From Dysgonomonas sp. HDW5A (GTDB taxonomy: Bacteria > Bacteroidota > Bacteroidia > Bacteroidales > Dysgonomonadaceae), in the NCBI RefSeq assembly GCF_011299555.1, contig NZ_CP049857.1:2480001-2544000 (forward strand): a stretch of 64,000 nucleotides of DNA, written 5' to 3'. Both the position numbers and the translations under genes were made by a program. The notes below the pieces were generated by a model. The model was not told the DNA's origin. It worked only from the letters and a program-made list of their open reading frames with translations, and did no database searches. This document shows, piece by piece, positions 24,732 to 33,528 of this stretch (positions within the stretch are counted from its first letter, which is position 1; each line of letters starts with the position of its first letter).

Positions 24732-27700
24732 ATGAAAGAAAAGGTAAGAAAAAGTTGTATGTCAATATTCCTCTTTTGCTTGATGGGAATATTGTCTCTA
24801 GCAACATCGTATGCCCAAAGTGGTTCCGTGGGAACTATCAGCGGAAATGTAAAAGACTCACAGGGCGAAGCTATTATTGGAGCTAGTGTTGTTGTAAAAG
24901 GAACAACAACTGGTACAGTAACAGATTTTGATGGTAACTTTCAAATTAATGCTTCGGCAGGCAGTACACTTGTTATTTCCTATATTGGATATAAACCACA
25001 AGATGTTACAGTCGGTAATCAAAAAAGAATCAACATCGTCATGCAGGACGATACCGAATTACTCGGTGAAGTAGTGGTAATCGGTTATGGTAGCGTAAAA
25101 AAGAACGATGCTACAGGATCGGTTGTTGCTGTTAAAATCGATGAAAAAGAGCACGGATTTGCTACGACAGCTCAAGACCTGTTGGCTGGTAAAATTGCCG
25201 GGGTAGGAGTTACAACCAGTGGAGGCCGTCCGGGAGATGGAGCTACTATCCGTATTCGTGGAGGTTCTTCTTTAACTGCTACTAACGATCCATTGATTAT
25301 TATCGATGGTGTTTTTATGAGTAACGACCTTGCAGGATCTTCGAATCCTTTAAGCTTGTTAAATCCGAATGATATTGAAACCTTTACAGTATTAAAGGAT
25401 GCATCAGCCACAGCTATTTATGGTTCGAGAGCTTCTAATGGAGTTATTTTGATAACAACCAAGAAAGGTACCGGAGGTAAGTTAAAAGTTACGTATGACG
25501 GAAACTTCTCATTAAGCACAAGAAGAAACAGCGTTGATGTTTTGAGTGCCGATCAATATCGTAATTTTGTTGATACCCGTTTTACCGGTGATGACAGACA
25601 TAGCGTAGTAATGTCTAAACTTGGTGAAGCAAATACTAATTGGCAAGATGAGATATTTCAAACTGTTTTTAATACCGATCAAAATGTAAGTGTATATGGA
25701 TCAATAGGAAAAGCTGTTCCATTCCGCACCTCAGTAGGTTATACAAATGAAGAAGGAATTCTTCGTACTTCAGGTATGGAACGTGTAACGGCCAGTGTTT
25801 CTTTAACTCCAACTTTATTTGACGATCATTTAAAATTAAATATTAACGGTAAAGGTATGTATTCTCATACCCGTTTTGCTGATACCGGAGCTATCGGTTC
25901 GGCTATAAGTTTCGACCCTACACAACCTGTAATGAATGGCAGTCCATGGGGTGGTTATTTTACTTGGACAAACGATGAAGGCAAACTTGCTTCTATCGCA
26001 GGTAAAAACCCTGTGGCTATACTTGAAATGCAAAATAACAGAGCAAATGTTCGAAATTTTGTAGGAAACGTTCAGGCTGATTATAAACTACACTTCTTCC
26101 CTGATTTAAGATTAAACTTAAATTTGGGTATGGATATTGCTACAACAGGCGGTACAGATTTTAAAGACCCATTCAATCCTACAGCTTATAGCGAAAACGA
26201 TCAGCAAAGTGGTCAAAGAAAAAACTTCACTAATTTCAGAAATAATCAGTTAATGGAGTTCTACGGCCAATACATTAAAGATGTAACATCTTTGAAGAGT
26301 AAGTTCGATGTAATGGGTGGTTACTCATGGCAACATAATAAGAAAACGAGCGACCAAGGCTTATGGTATGTTTCAAAAGAAGATAACTCAAGTTTAGCTG
26401 AGATGAATCCCGGTATAAACTACTATAATTTTAAAGAATATTATTTAATCTCTTTCTTTGGACGTTTCAACTATACATTTAATGATAAATATTTGTTGAC
26501 AGCTACAGTTCGTCGAGACGGATCATCACGCTTTAGCCCAGATAACCGCTGGAGTGTATTTCCTTCAGTTGCTTTAGCTTGGAAAATGAAAGAAGAATCA
26601 TTCTTAAGAGATGTATCGGTATTAAGTGATCTCAAACTACGTGTGGGATGGGGTAAAACAGGTCAACAGGATTTAGGTGATGATTATTATTATCCATCTA
26701 CTCCTTCTTATCAAATTGGACAAGGACAAGCTTATTATCCAATGGGATTAAACCCTGATGGATCGACTAATTGGGTGAAACTAATGAGACCAAATGGGTA
26801 TAATCCTGATTTGAAATGGGAAACTACCACTACATGGAACTTTGGTGTCGATTATGGATTCTTAAATAACCGTATCAATGGTGCTGTAGATGTATATTTC
26901 CGTAAGACAACAGACCTACTAAACAGAGAAGCCCCTGTTATTGCAGGAACAAGTCCGGCTGAAAGATTACCTCAAAATATTGGAGAAATGGACAACAAAG
27001 GTATTGAGTTTGCTATTAATGCCCGTCCAATTGTTTCAAAGGAATTTGAGTGGCAATTAGGATTCAATATTGCTTATAATAAAAGTGAAATCACGAAGTT
27101 GACAGCTACTCAAGATCCAGGGTTTACAGGTATTGGAACAGGATCTACAGGTGGTGATGGAGGTCAAAATGCTCAGGTATATATGACCGGGTATGCTCCT
27201 AAAACATATTATGTATACGAGCAAGTGTATGATAATAACGGAAAACCACTCGAAGGTGTATATGTCGATAGAAATGGAGATGGTGTAATAAATGAAGATG
27301 ATTTATATTACCATAAGAAACCGGCAGCAGATGTGCTTATGGGATTCAATTCGAAATGGACATATAAAAATTGGGATTTAGGGTTTAACGGACGTGTTTC
27401 TTTAGGTAATTATGTTTATAATGCTACAGAGGCAAATAATGCAGATATTAGTTTAGCGTCTATCTATGCTAATAATATCTTCCTTACAAATAGACCAACA
27501 TCAGCATTAGAAACTAATTTTATGTCGAAACAGGCTTTGTCGGATCACTATATACAAAATGCATCATTCCTTAAAATAGATAATATTACTCTAGGTTATA
27601 CATTTAGTGACCTGTTTAAAGGTAAAACATCGGCTCGTGTTTATGGAATAGTTCAGAACCCGATTGTAATAACTAAGTACAGAGGCTTGGACCCTGAAGT

Positions 27701-27773
27701 ATATGACGGAATCGATTATAACTTTTATCCAAGACCATTGATATTTATGTTAGGTTTGAATTTGAACTTTTAA
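24732..27773 (+). CDS. susC: SusC/RagA-family TonB-dependent outer-membrane transporter
   Basis: The 1013-aa protein is counted from ATG 24732; a TTG two codons earlier is not needed. A signal peptide ends near TSYAQS. Then come a carboxypeptidase-regulatory-like domain (GTISGNVKDSQGEAIIGASV, about 35-115), the TonB-box region LGEVVVIGYG, a plug domain with IRIRGGSSLTATNDPLIIIDG and SRASNGVILITTKKG, and a long beta-barrel ending in LGLNLNF with terminal Phe. It imports oligosaccharides across the outer membrane together with the SusD protein 13 nt downstream. It starts the susCDE operon of an alpha-glucan locus. Confidence 0.96.
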   Translation: MKEKVRKSCMSIFLFCLMGILSLATSYAQSGSVGTISGNVKDSQGEAIIGASVVVKGTTTGTVTDFDGNFQINASAGSTLVISYIGYKPQDVTVGNQKRINIVMQDDTELLGEVVVIGYGSVKKNDATGSVVAVKIDEKEHGFATTAQDLLAGKIAGVGVTTSGGRPGDGATIRIRGGSSLTATNDPLIIIDGVFMSNDLAGSSNPLSLLNPNDIETFTVLKDASATAIYGSRASNGVILITTKKGTGGKLKVTYDGNFSLSTRRNSVDVLSADQYRNFVDTRFTGDDRHSVVMSKLGEANTNWQDEIFQTVFNTDQNVSVYGSIGKAVPFRTSVGYTNEEGILRTSGMERVTASVSLTPTLFDDHLKLNINGKGMYSHTRFADTGAIGSAISFDPTQPVMNGSPWGGYFTWTNDEGKLASIAGKNPVAILEMQNNRANVRNFVGNVQADYKLHFFPDLRLNLNLGMDIATTGGTDFKDPFNPTAYSENDQQSGQRKNFTNFRNNQLMEFYGQYIKDVTSLKSKFDVMGGYSWQHNKKTSDQGLWYVSKEDNSSLAEMNPGINYYNFKEYYLISFFGRFNYTFNDKYLLTATVRRDGSSRFSPDNRWSVFPSVALAWKMKEESFLRDVSVLSDLKLRVGWGKTGQQDLGDDYYYPSTPSYQIGQGQAYYPMGLNPDGSTNWVKLMRPNGYNPDLKWETTTTWNFGVDYGFLNNRINGAVDVYFRKTTDLLNREAPVIAGTSPAERLPQNIGEMDNKGIEFAINARPIVSKEFEWQLGFNIAYNKSEITKLTATQDPGFTGIGTGSTGGDGGQNAQVYMTGYAPKTYYVYEQVYDNNGKPLEGVYVDRNGDGVINEDDLYYHKKPAADVLMGFNSKWTYKNWDLGFNGRVSLGNYVYNATEANNADISLASIYANNIFLTNRPTSALETNFMSKQALSDHYIQNASFLKIDNITLGYTFSDLFKGKTSARVYGIVQNPIVITKYRGLDPEVYDGIDYNFYPRPLIFMLGLNLNF

Positions 27774-27786
27774 TAATTGAAGACTT

Positions 27787-29343
27787 ATGAAAGATAGAAT
27801 AATAAAAAGTAAGAAATTACTATATATAATGTTGTCATTCGCTTTGGCAATACCATTTGCTTCGTGTACTGACGATTTGAATACAGTACCTAAAGGTCCT
27901 AATATCGAATTAGATCCTTATGCTGATGCTGATAATTATCCGCTGTTGATAGCAAAAGTATATTCAGGTTTTAGTAAATTGGGAATAACAGGACCCGATA
28001 AAGACGGAGATATTCCTTCTTCTGCAGACCAGGGAAAAACCACGTTTCTAAGAACATATTTCAATATACAGGAACTTACCTCTGACGAAGCAAAATGTGC
28101 TTGGAGTGATCTAGATGAGAAAAATTATTCTCAAACATTGCTTACTCCGGATAATTATATCGGATATATGCTTTATCAACGCTGTATGTTGAATATTGTA
28201 TTTGCAAATGAATTTTTGAAGAATACTCAAGTTCCACAGGTCGAAGTTCCTAATCTGGATCGTTCAAGAGCTGAAGTTCGTGTCCTAAGAGCAATGAACT
28301 ATTACTTCCTTCTTGATGTTTACGGAAATCCGGGTTGGGTTACCGAAGAACAGCCGGTGACATACATACCTCAACAATTGGGACGCGAAGGCATGTTCAA
28401 TTGGGTGGAAAGCGAATTATTGGATGTTGAAAAAAGCGGTTTATTACTAGATCATTCTGCTTCAACTTATGGATTGATAACTAATCAGGTTGTAGAAACT
28501 GTTTTAGCTAAAATGTATATTAATGCAGAAGTTTATACAGGAAAAGCTCGCTGGAACGATGCTTTGACATATGCTAAGAAAGTAACCTCTTATTCAGGAT
28601 TACAACTTGAAGGCAATTATCAAAATCTTTTCTGTGCAGACAATAACCGATCAAAAGAGATCATATTTACACTTCCTTATGACAATAAACTGGCTACAGA
28701 TTGGGGCGGAATCGTCTTTGTAATTGCATCTTCGACAAGTGGCGATATGCTTAGCTTATTAGATTTCACTGCATCATGGAGTGGAAACAGAGCGACTCAA
28801 CAATTGTCGAGCCTATTCGCTAACAATGATAAACGAGCATTATTCTTTAAAACAGACCGTGATCAGAATATGACCGAGCTTGGTAACTTTAACAAAGGTT
28901 GGTCAGTAATGAAATTTACAAATAAAGGATGGGATGGTGCTGCAAATGTGAATGGTGCCGGACAATGGGCTGATACCGATTTCCCTCTATTCCGTTTAGC
29001 AGATGTAATACTTATACAAGCAGAGGCTGAACTTCGATTGGGTGATGCCAATGCAGTGAATACATATAACAAAGTACATGCTCATCCAAGAACAGGTTTA
29101 AGTGCAGCAACATCTGTTACTCTACAAGATATACTTGACGAAAGAGGTCGTGAATTATATTGGGAAGGTCAAAGAAGAACTGACTTGATTCGTTTTGGTA
29201 AGTTTACCAAAGGTTACAATTGGGCATGGAAAGGTGGATCGCAACTTGGAACTGATATAGACGATAAATATAATCTTTTCCCGATCAGTACAAAACATCT
29301 TACAGGTAACCCTGCTTTGGTACAAAATCCATTATACAAGTAA
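27787..29343 (+). CDS. susD: SusD/RagB-family glycan-binding lipoprotein
   Basis: The 518-aa surface lipoprotein has lipobox Cys27 (FASC), an N-terminal segment LNTVPKGPN, helical TPR-like parts including SRAEVRVLRAMNYYFLLDVYGNPGW, and the C-terminal motif LDERGRELYWEGQRRTDLIRFGKF, characteristic of SusD. It forms the lid on SusC and binds the incoming glucan. The gap to susC is 13 nt. A 14-bp hairpin lies just after its stop and separates it from susE. Confidence 0.96.
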   Translation: MKDRIIKSKKLLYIMLSFALAIPFASCTDDLNTVPKGPNIELDPYADADNYPLLIAKVYSGFSKLGITGPDKDGDIPSSADQGKTTFLRTYFNIQELTSDEAKCAWSDLDEKNYSQTLLTPDNYIGYMLYQRCMLNIVFANEFLKNTQVPQVEVPNLDRSRAEVRVLRAMNYYFLLDVYGNPGWVTEEQPVTYIPQQLGREGMFNWVESELLDVEKSGLLLDHSASTYGLITNQVVETVLAKMYINAEVYTGKARWNDALTYAKKVTSYSGLQLEGNYQNLFCADNNRSKEIIFTLPYDNKLATDWGGIVFVIASSTSGDMLSLLDFTASWSGNRATQQLSSLFANNDKRALFFKTDRDQNMTELGNFNKGWSVMKFTNKGWDGAANVNGAGQWADTDFPLFRLADVILIQAEAELRLGDANAVNTYNKVHAHPRTGLSAATSVTLQDILDERGRELYWEGQRRTDLIRFGKFTKGYNWAWKGGSQLGTDIDDKYNLFPISTKHLTGNPALVQNPLYK

Positions 29344-29360
29344 GATTAATTAATAGTAAG

Positions 29361-29412
29361 GTATAAGTACAGTACTTCAACAAGTAAATATGATTATCTA
29401 CTGTACTTATAC
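29361..29412 (+). other. Intercistronic hairpin between susD and susE
   Basis: GTATAAGTACAGTA (29361-29374) is perfectly complementary to TACTGTACTTATAC (29399-29412), with a 24-nt loop. There is no U-tract, so a classical terminator is unlikely. Such a stem could stabilise the susCD mRNA or be a processing site. Confidence 0.7.
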
Positions 29413-29428
29413 TTGCCAAAGTAACAAA

Positions 29429-29443
29429 AAGGTCTGAGACCTT
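29429..29443. repeat. Dispersed palindrome, copy 2 (AAGGTCTGAGACCTT)
   Basis: An exact copy of the core at 187-201, 17 nt before the susE ATG. It is preceded by TACTTGCCAAAGTAACAAA, which recurs in altered form before the palindrome region at about 37968 and at 61540. Confidence 0.75.
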
Positions 29444-29460
29444 AATAAAGAAAAAGCATT

Positions 29461-30540
29461 ATGAAAATAAAAAATATATTATTCTTAATGGCCGTTATAT
29501 TTGCTTTTGTCTCATGTAACGACGATACAGATCCTGTTCTTCCTCAATATAAGGCTTCGGAGTTAACTCATCCGGATAATAATACCCTTTATGAATTAAA
29601 ACAGGCAAATGCAGCAGAAACCATGTTGACATTAGATTGGAAAGCTTATAGACAAAACGATCTGATGGTAGGTGCTGTAACATACTGGATACAAGTTGAT
29701 ACGGTAGGAAATAATTTTGCCAATGCGCAAACATTACAGCAAGTCGCTGCAGTAAATGAGGACGCTGAGTTTACTAATTATACGGCTTCTCTGAATGTTG
29801 AAGAGGTAAATAAAATTCTAGTTAATAGCTTAGGCTTTCCTGTAGGAAGTGTATCTAGTCTGGAAATCCGTGTAATAACTCATATTGGTAATATTCTGGT
29901 TCCATCATCGGCATCTAATGTCTTTCAGGCAAGAGTTATACCATACAAAGCAGTTGATACATCTTCATTATATATGATTGGTGCAGATTTTGGAAACTGG
30001 GACTGGGCATCACCCGGTATTGTTTCAATGGTTCCTGTAAATGGTGTTGATGGAGCATTCTGGTGCATAAACTATTTTACTGCTAAGAATGGATTTAAAT
30101 GGGCTCCGAAAAAAGCTTGGGGTGATGATTTTGCCGAATTAGCAAGTAAGTCTGGTTATACAGTTGCCGATGGAAATGCCTTTGTACCGGCTGACGGGTT
30201 ATATATGGTTTATGTTGATTATACAGCAGGAAAGATAACCATTGCACCGGCAAAAGTATATGGCATGGGAGATTGTTTCGGTGGTTGGGATGCAGATAAA
30301 TTCCTATTTACCAATGATGGAAAAACTACATCTATATTAACTACCGGTGCAGGAGAACTAAGAATGTATGCTGGATTGCCTGAAGGAGTTAAAGGATCTG
30401 ATTGGTGGACAAGAGAATTCATCATTCTAGATGGTAAAATTTCTTATCGTGGAAGAGGTGGTGACCAAGATCGCGTAAAAGTAGAAGCCGGTAAAACAGT
30501 AACTCTTGATTTCAAAGCAGGTAACGGAACTATCAAATAA
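29461..30540 (+). CDS. susE: SusE/SusF-like starch-binding lipoprotein
   Basis: The 359-aa surface lipoprotein (lipobox Cys19, FVSCND) has an N-terminal SusE-type Ig-like domain at about 30-160 (ETMLTLDWKAYRQ, LEIRVITHIG). Two carbohydrate-binding modules follow, the first starting LYMIGADFGNWDW at about 178 and the second around YGMGDCFGGWDADKF. Trp-rich faces like these bind alpha-glucan helices. SusF normally has three such modules, so this is the SusE-sized version. It follows susD by 117 nt, a spacer containing a strong hairpin and the dispersed palindrome. Confidence 0.88.
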   Translation: MKIKNILFLMAVIFAFVSCNDDTDPVLPQYKASELTHPDNNTLYELKQANAAETMLTLDWKAYRQNDLMVGAVTYWIQVDTVGNNFANAQTLQQVAAVNEDAEFTNYTASLNVEEVNKILVNSLGFPVGSVSSLEIRVITHIGNILVPSSASNVFQARVIPYKAVDTSSLYMIGADFGNWDWASPGIVSMVPVNGVDGAFWCINYFTAKNGFKWAPKKAWGDDFAELASKSGYTVADGNAFVPADGLYMVYVDYTAGKITIAPAKVYGMGDCFGGWDADKFLFTNDGKTTSILTTGAGELRMYAGLPEGVKGSDWWTREFIILDGKISYRGRGGDQDRVKVEAGKTVTLDFKAGNGTIK

Positions 30541-30636
30541 TGATACTTACTATAATCAATTATGTAGTTGAGATAACATATCCTGCTTAAGGGGATAAAT
30601 TAAATATATTGATTGATGTAGTAATATTGTCAAAAT

Positions 30637-30670
30637 AAAAGAAGGAGTGAGTTAATTTGCTCCTTCTTTT
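30637..30670 (+). terminator. Terminator after susE
   Basis: AAAAGAAGGAG (30637-30647) pairs with CTCCTTCTTTT (30660-30670). It separates susCDE from the amylase gene 40 nt downstream, implying partial read-through or a separate amylase promoter that was not found. Confidence 0.8.
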
Positions 30671-30709
30671 GTTAAAGATGCCTCACAAACTCATTTAATA
30701 ACGAATACC

Positions 30710-33439
30710 ATGAAGAAAATTATTTATTTTATCCTGCTGCTATTTGTTCCACTGTGGATACAGGCACAGATTATAACAACAAACCCTACTTTTCTTACAG
30801 ACGATGTTGCAGCAGAAGTCATATTCGATGCATCATCGACTGCACTTAATAATTATACAGGTGATGTATATGCACATACAGGAGTTATTACCGATAAGAG
30901 TGCCTCCAGTTCCGATTGGAAATATGCACCCAATTGGTTAGATAACAGTGAAAAATACAAATTAACCTCTATCGGAGGGAATAAGTGGAAATTAGTAATG
31001 CCCTCAGGTGCTCGCCTATATTATGGTGTTCCTGCAGGTGAAAAAATAGTGAAGCTAGCCTTTGTATTCCGTAATGCCGACGGATCAAAAGAAGGAAAGG
31101 ATAATGGCAAAGACATATTAGTAGATGTACACGAAAAAGGTCTATTGGTAACTTTTGAGACACCTCAAACAGAACAATTGCTGGATAAGAATACTTCTTT
31201 AGCTATAAAAACTACAAGTTCGGAAATAACTACATTAAAACTTTATTTGAACGATACTCAATTAACAAAAGTAGATAATTCGACATCTTTATCATATACT
31301 TATAAATTTTCAACCGAAGGGGCTTTTTGGCTGATAGCAGAAGCAGGAACAAGCCCGTCTACAGTTAGAGACAGTATTTATGTAAATGTGAAGAAAGACC
31401 AAGTAAGCCTGCCTTTACCTTCGAATGTAAGAGCAGGGGTTAATTATATAAACGATAATACAGTTACTGTTGTGCTATATGCACCTAAAAAGAGTAACGT
31501 ATATCTGGTTGGAGACTTTAATGACTGGAAAATCAATAATACCTACATGTTCAATAAAGCAGGCGACTTTTGGTGGTTAACTGTTTCAAACTTAGAAAAA
31601 GGAAAAGAATACGGTTTTCAATATTTAATAGACGGAACGTTGAAAGTGGCAGATCCTTATACCGATAAAGTACTCGATCCTTGGAATGATTCTTATATTC
31701 CTGCCGCAGTATATCCTAACTTGAAACCTTATCCAAAAGGTAAGACCGAGGGTATCGTTTCAGTTCTTCAAACAGGGCAAACACCATATGCTTGGAAAAC
31801 AAAGAATTTTACCCCTGCCGAAAAGGAAAAGTTAGTTATCTATGAACTATTGATTCGTGATTTCACTACAGAGCATAGTTTCGAGTCTACTATGCAAAAA
31901 CTGGACTACCTTCAATCTTTGGGTATAAATGCAATAGAACTGTTACCGGTTAATGAATTTGAAGGAAATAGCAGTTGGGGGTATAACCCTTCATTCTATT
32001 TTGCAGTAGATAAATACTATGGAACCAAAGATGCTTTCAAAGCTTTTGTTGACGAATGTCACAATAGAGGAATAGCCGTTATAATCGATATGGTACTGAA
32101 TCATTCTTACGGACAATCTCCGTTCGTGAAAATGTACTGGGATAATGCTAACAATCGTCCTTCAGCAGATAATCCGTGGTATAATGTAGAGTCTCCAAAC
32201 AGTTCTTACAGTTGGGGATATGACTTTAACCACGAATCGGATCAAACCAAAGCCTTAGTTGATAGCATCAATAGCTATTGGATGAAAGAATATCAGGTAG
32301 ACGGTTTCCGCTTCGACTTTACAAAAGGTTTTACCAATAAAGCAGGAGATGGTTGGGCATATGATCAATCACGCATTGATATTCTGAAACGAATGAGTAG
32401 CGAAATTTATAAACGCAACCCAAAGGCGATCGTCATAATGGAACATCTGGCTGATAATTCAGAAGAAAAAGTGCTTTCTGATTCCGATATTATGCTTTGG
32501 GGAAATATCAATAATAACTATTGTGAAGCAGTAATGGGATATACCGAGAGTAATAAATCGGATTTATCGTGGGCTATATATTCAAAACGAGGCTGGACAA
32601 AACCAAATCTGGTAGCTTACATGGAGAGCCATGACGAAGAACGAGCTGTATTTAAAGCCAAAGCATATGGAAATGCTTCGGGAACATACAATATTAAAAA
32701 TGAGGCAACAGCATTGAAGCGAGCCGAACTTGCTGCAGCATTCTATCTGACTTTACCCGGACCTAAAATGATATGGCAATTTGGAGAATTAGGCTACGAC
32801 TACTCGATAAACACCTGTAGCGATGGTACTACTATTTCGAACGATTGCCGTGTTGCCGAAAAACCAATCAGGTGGGACTATTATGACAATAAAGAGCGTA
32901 AAGACCTTTACTCTGTTTATTCGAAACTGATCAATCTGAAAACCGAAAATAAAGTATTCGAGTCAACAGATATAAACTATTCATTAGAAGGAAAACAAAA
33001 ATATATCGTTTGGAAAGGCACGGATATCAATGCTTTTGTTGTGGGTAATTTTGATGTGGTAAGTGCGACTGCTTCCGTAACCTTACCTCGCAGTGGCGAA
33101 TGGTATGATGCTTTGACAGGTGCCGCTGTAACTATCCCTTCAACAAGTTATTCGGTGACATTAGCTCCGGGAGAATATAAATTTTACGTAGATAAAGGGA
33201 GTGTTGCCTCTATCGAAGATATGTATGCAGATAATCAAACTGTAACAATTCTTGACGATCGTATTGAGTATACCGATGGCATAGCAAAATCGATAACTAT
33301 TTATGATTTATCGGGAGTTGCTCTTTTGAACAAATCAAATACCCAGTCTATCGAAACAACATCGTTATCGAAAGGTATCTATATCGTAAAACTGAAATTA
33401 GACGGGAAAGCCGTTTCTCAAAAGTTTATAAAAAAATAA
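30710..33439 (+). CDS. Secreted GH13 alpha-amylase with T9SS sorting domain
   Basis: The 909-aa enzyme hydrolyses internal alpha-1,4 links. It has a signal peptide (1-19) and an N-terminal beta-sandwich region of unknown ligand (about 25-140). A CBM48-like domain (TVVLYAPKKSNVYLVGDFNDW, about 255-330) precedes the GH13 barrel. Catalytic residues are D536 in DGFRFD, E578 in VIMEH and D642 in MESHDEE, with DMVLNHS as region I. The last 80 residues (YDLSGVALLNKSN..., ending FIKK) form a type IX secretion type A C-terminal domain, so the enzyme is exported to the surface by T9SS rather than lipid-anchored like classical SusG. Terminators flank the gene. Confidence 0.93.
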   Translation: MKKIIYFILLLFVPLWIQAQIITTNPTFLTDDVAAEVIFDASSTALNNYTGDVYAHTGVITDKSASSSDWKYAPNWLDNSEKYKLTSIGGNKWKLVMPSGARLYYGVPAGEKIVKLAFVFRNADGSKEGKDNGKDILVDVHEKGLLVTFETPQTEQLLDKNTSLAIKTTSSEITTLKLYLNDTQLTKVDNSTSLSYTYKFSTEGAFWLIAEAGTSPSTVRDSIYVNVKKDQVSLPLPSNVRAGVNYINDNTVTVVLYAPKKSNVYLVGDFNDWKINNTYMFNKAGDFWWLTVSNLEKGKEYGFQYLIDGTLKVADPYTDKVLDPWNDSYIPAAVYPNLKPYPKGKTEGIVSVLQTGQTPYAWKTKNFTPAEKEKLVIYELLIRDFTTEHSFESTMQKLDYLQSLGINAIELLPVNEFEGNSSWGYNPSFYFAVDKYYGTKDAFKAFVDECHNRGIAVIIDMVLNHSYGQSPFVKMYWDNANNRPSADNPWYNVESPNSSYSWGYDFNHESDQTKALVDSINSYWMKEYQVDGFRFDFTKGFTNKAGDGWAYDQSRIDILKRMSSEIYKRNPKAIVIMEHLADNSEEKVLSDSDIMLWGNINNNYCEAVMGYTESNKSDLSWAIYSKRGWTKPNLVAYMESHDEERAVFKAKAYGNASGTYNIKNEATALKRAELAAAFYLTLPGPKMIWQFGELGYDYSINTCSDGTTISNDCRVAEKPIRWDYYDNKERKDLYSVYSKLINLKTENKVFESTDINYSLEGKQKYIVWKGTDINAFVVGNFDVVSATASVTLPRSGEWYDALTGAAVTIPSTSYSVTLAPGEYKFYVDKGSVASIEDMYADNQTVTILDDRIEYTDGIAKSITIYDLSGVALLNKSNTQSIETTSLSKGIYIVKLKLDGKAVSQKFIKK

Positions 33440-33459
33440 GGATGATTAATTTCTAAAAT

Positions 33460-33493
33460 AAATAACCCCGAACAATATAGCTCGGGGTTATTT
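33460..33493. terminator. Bidirectional terminator
   Basis: AAATAACCCCGA (33460-33471) pairs with TCGGGGTTATTT (33482-33493), between the convergent amylase and GH5 genes. Confidence 0.88.
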
Positions 33494-33528
33494 TATCTTA
33501 AGAACAATCTTTAAGCAAAATCTTTCCT

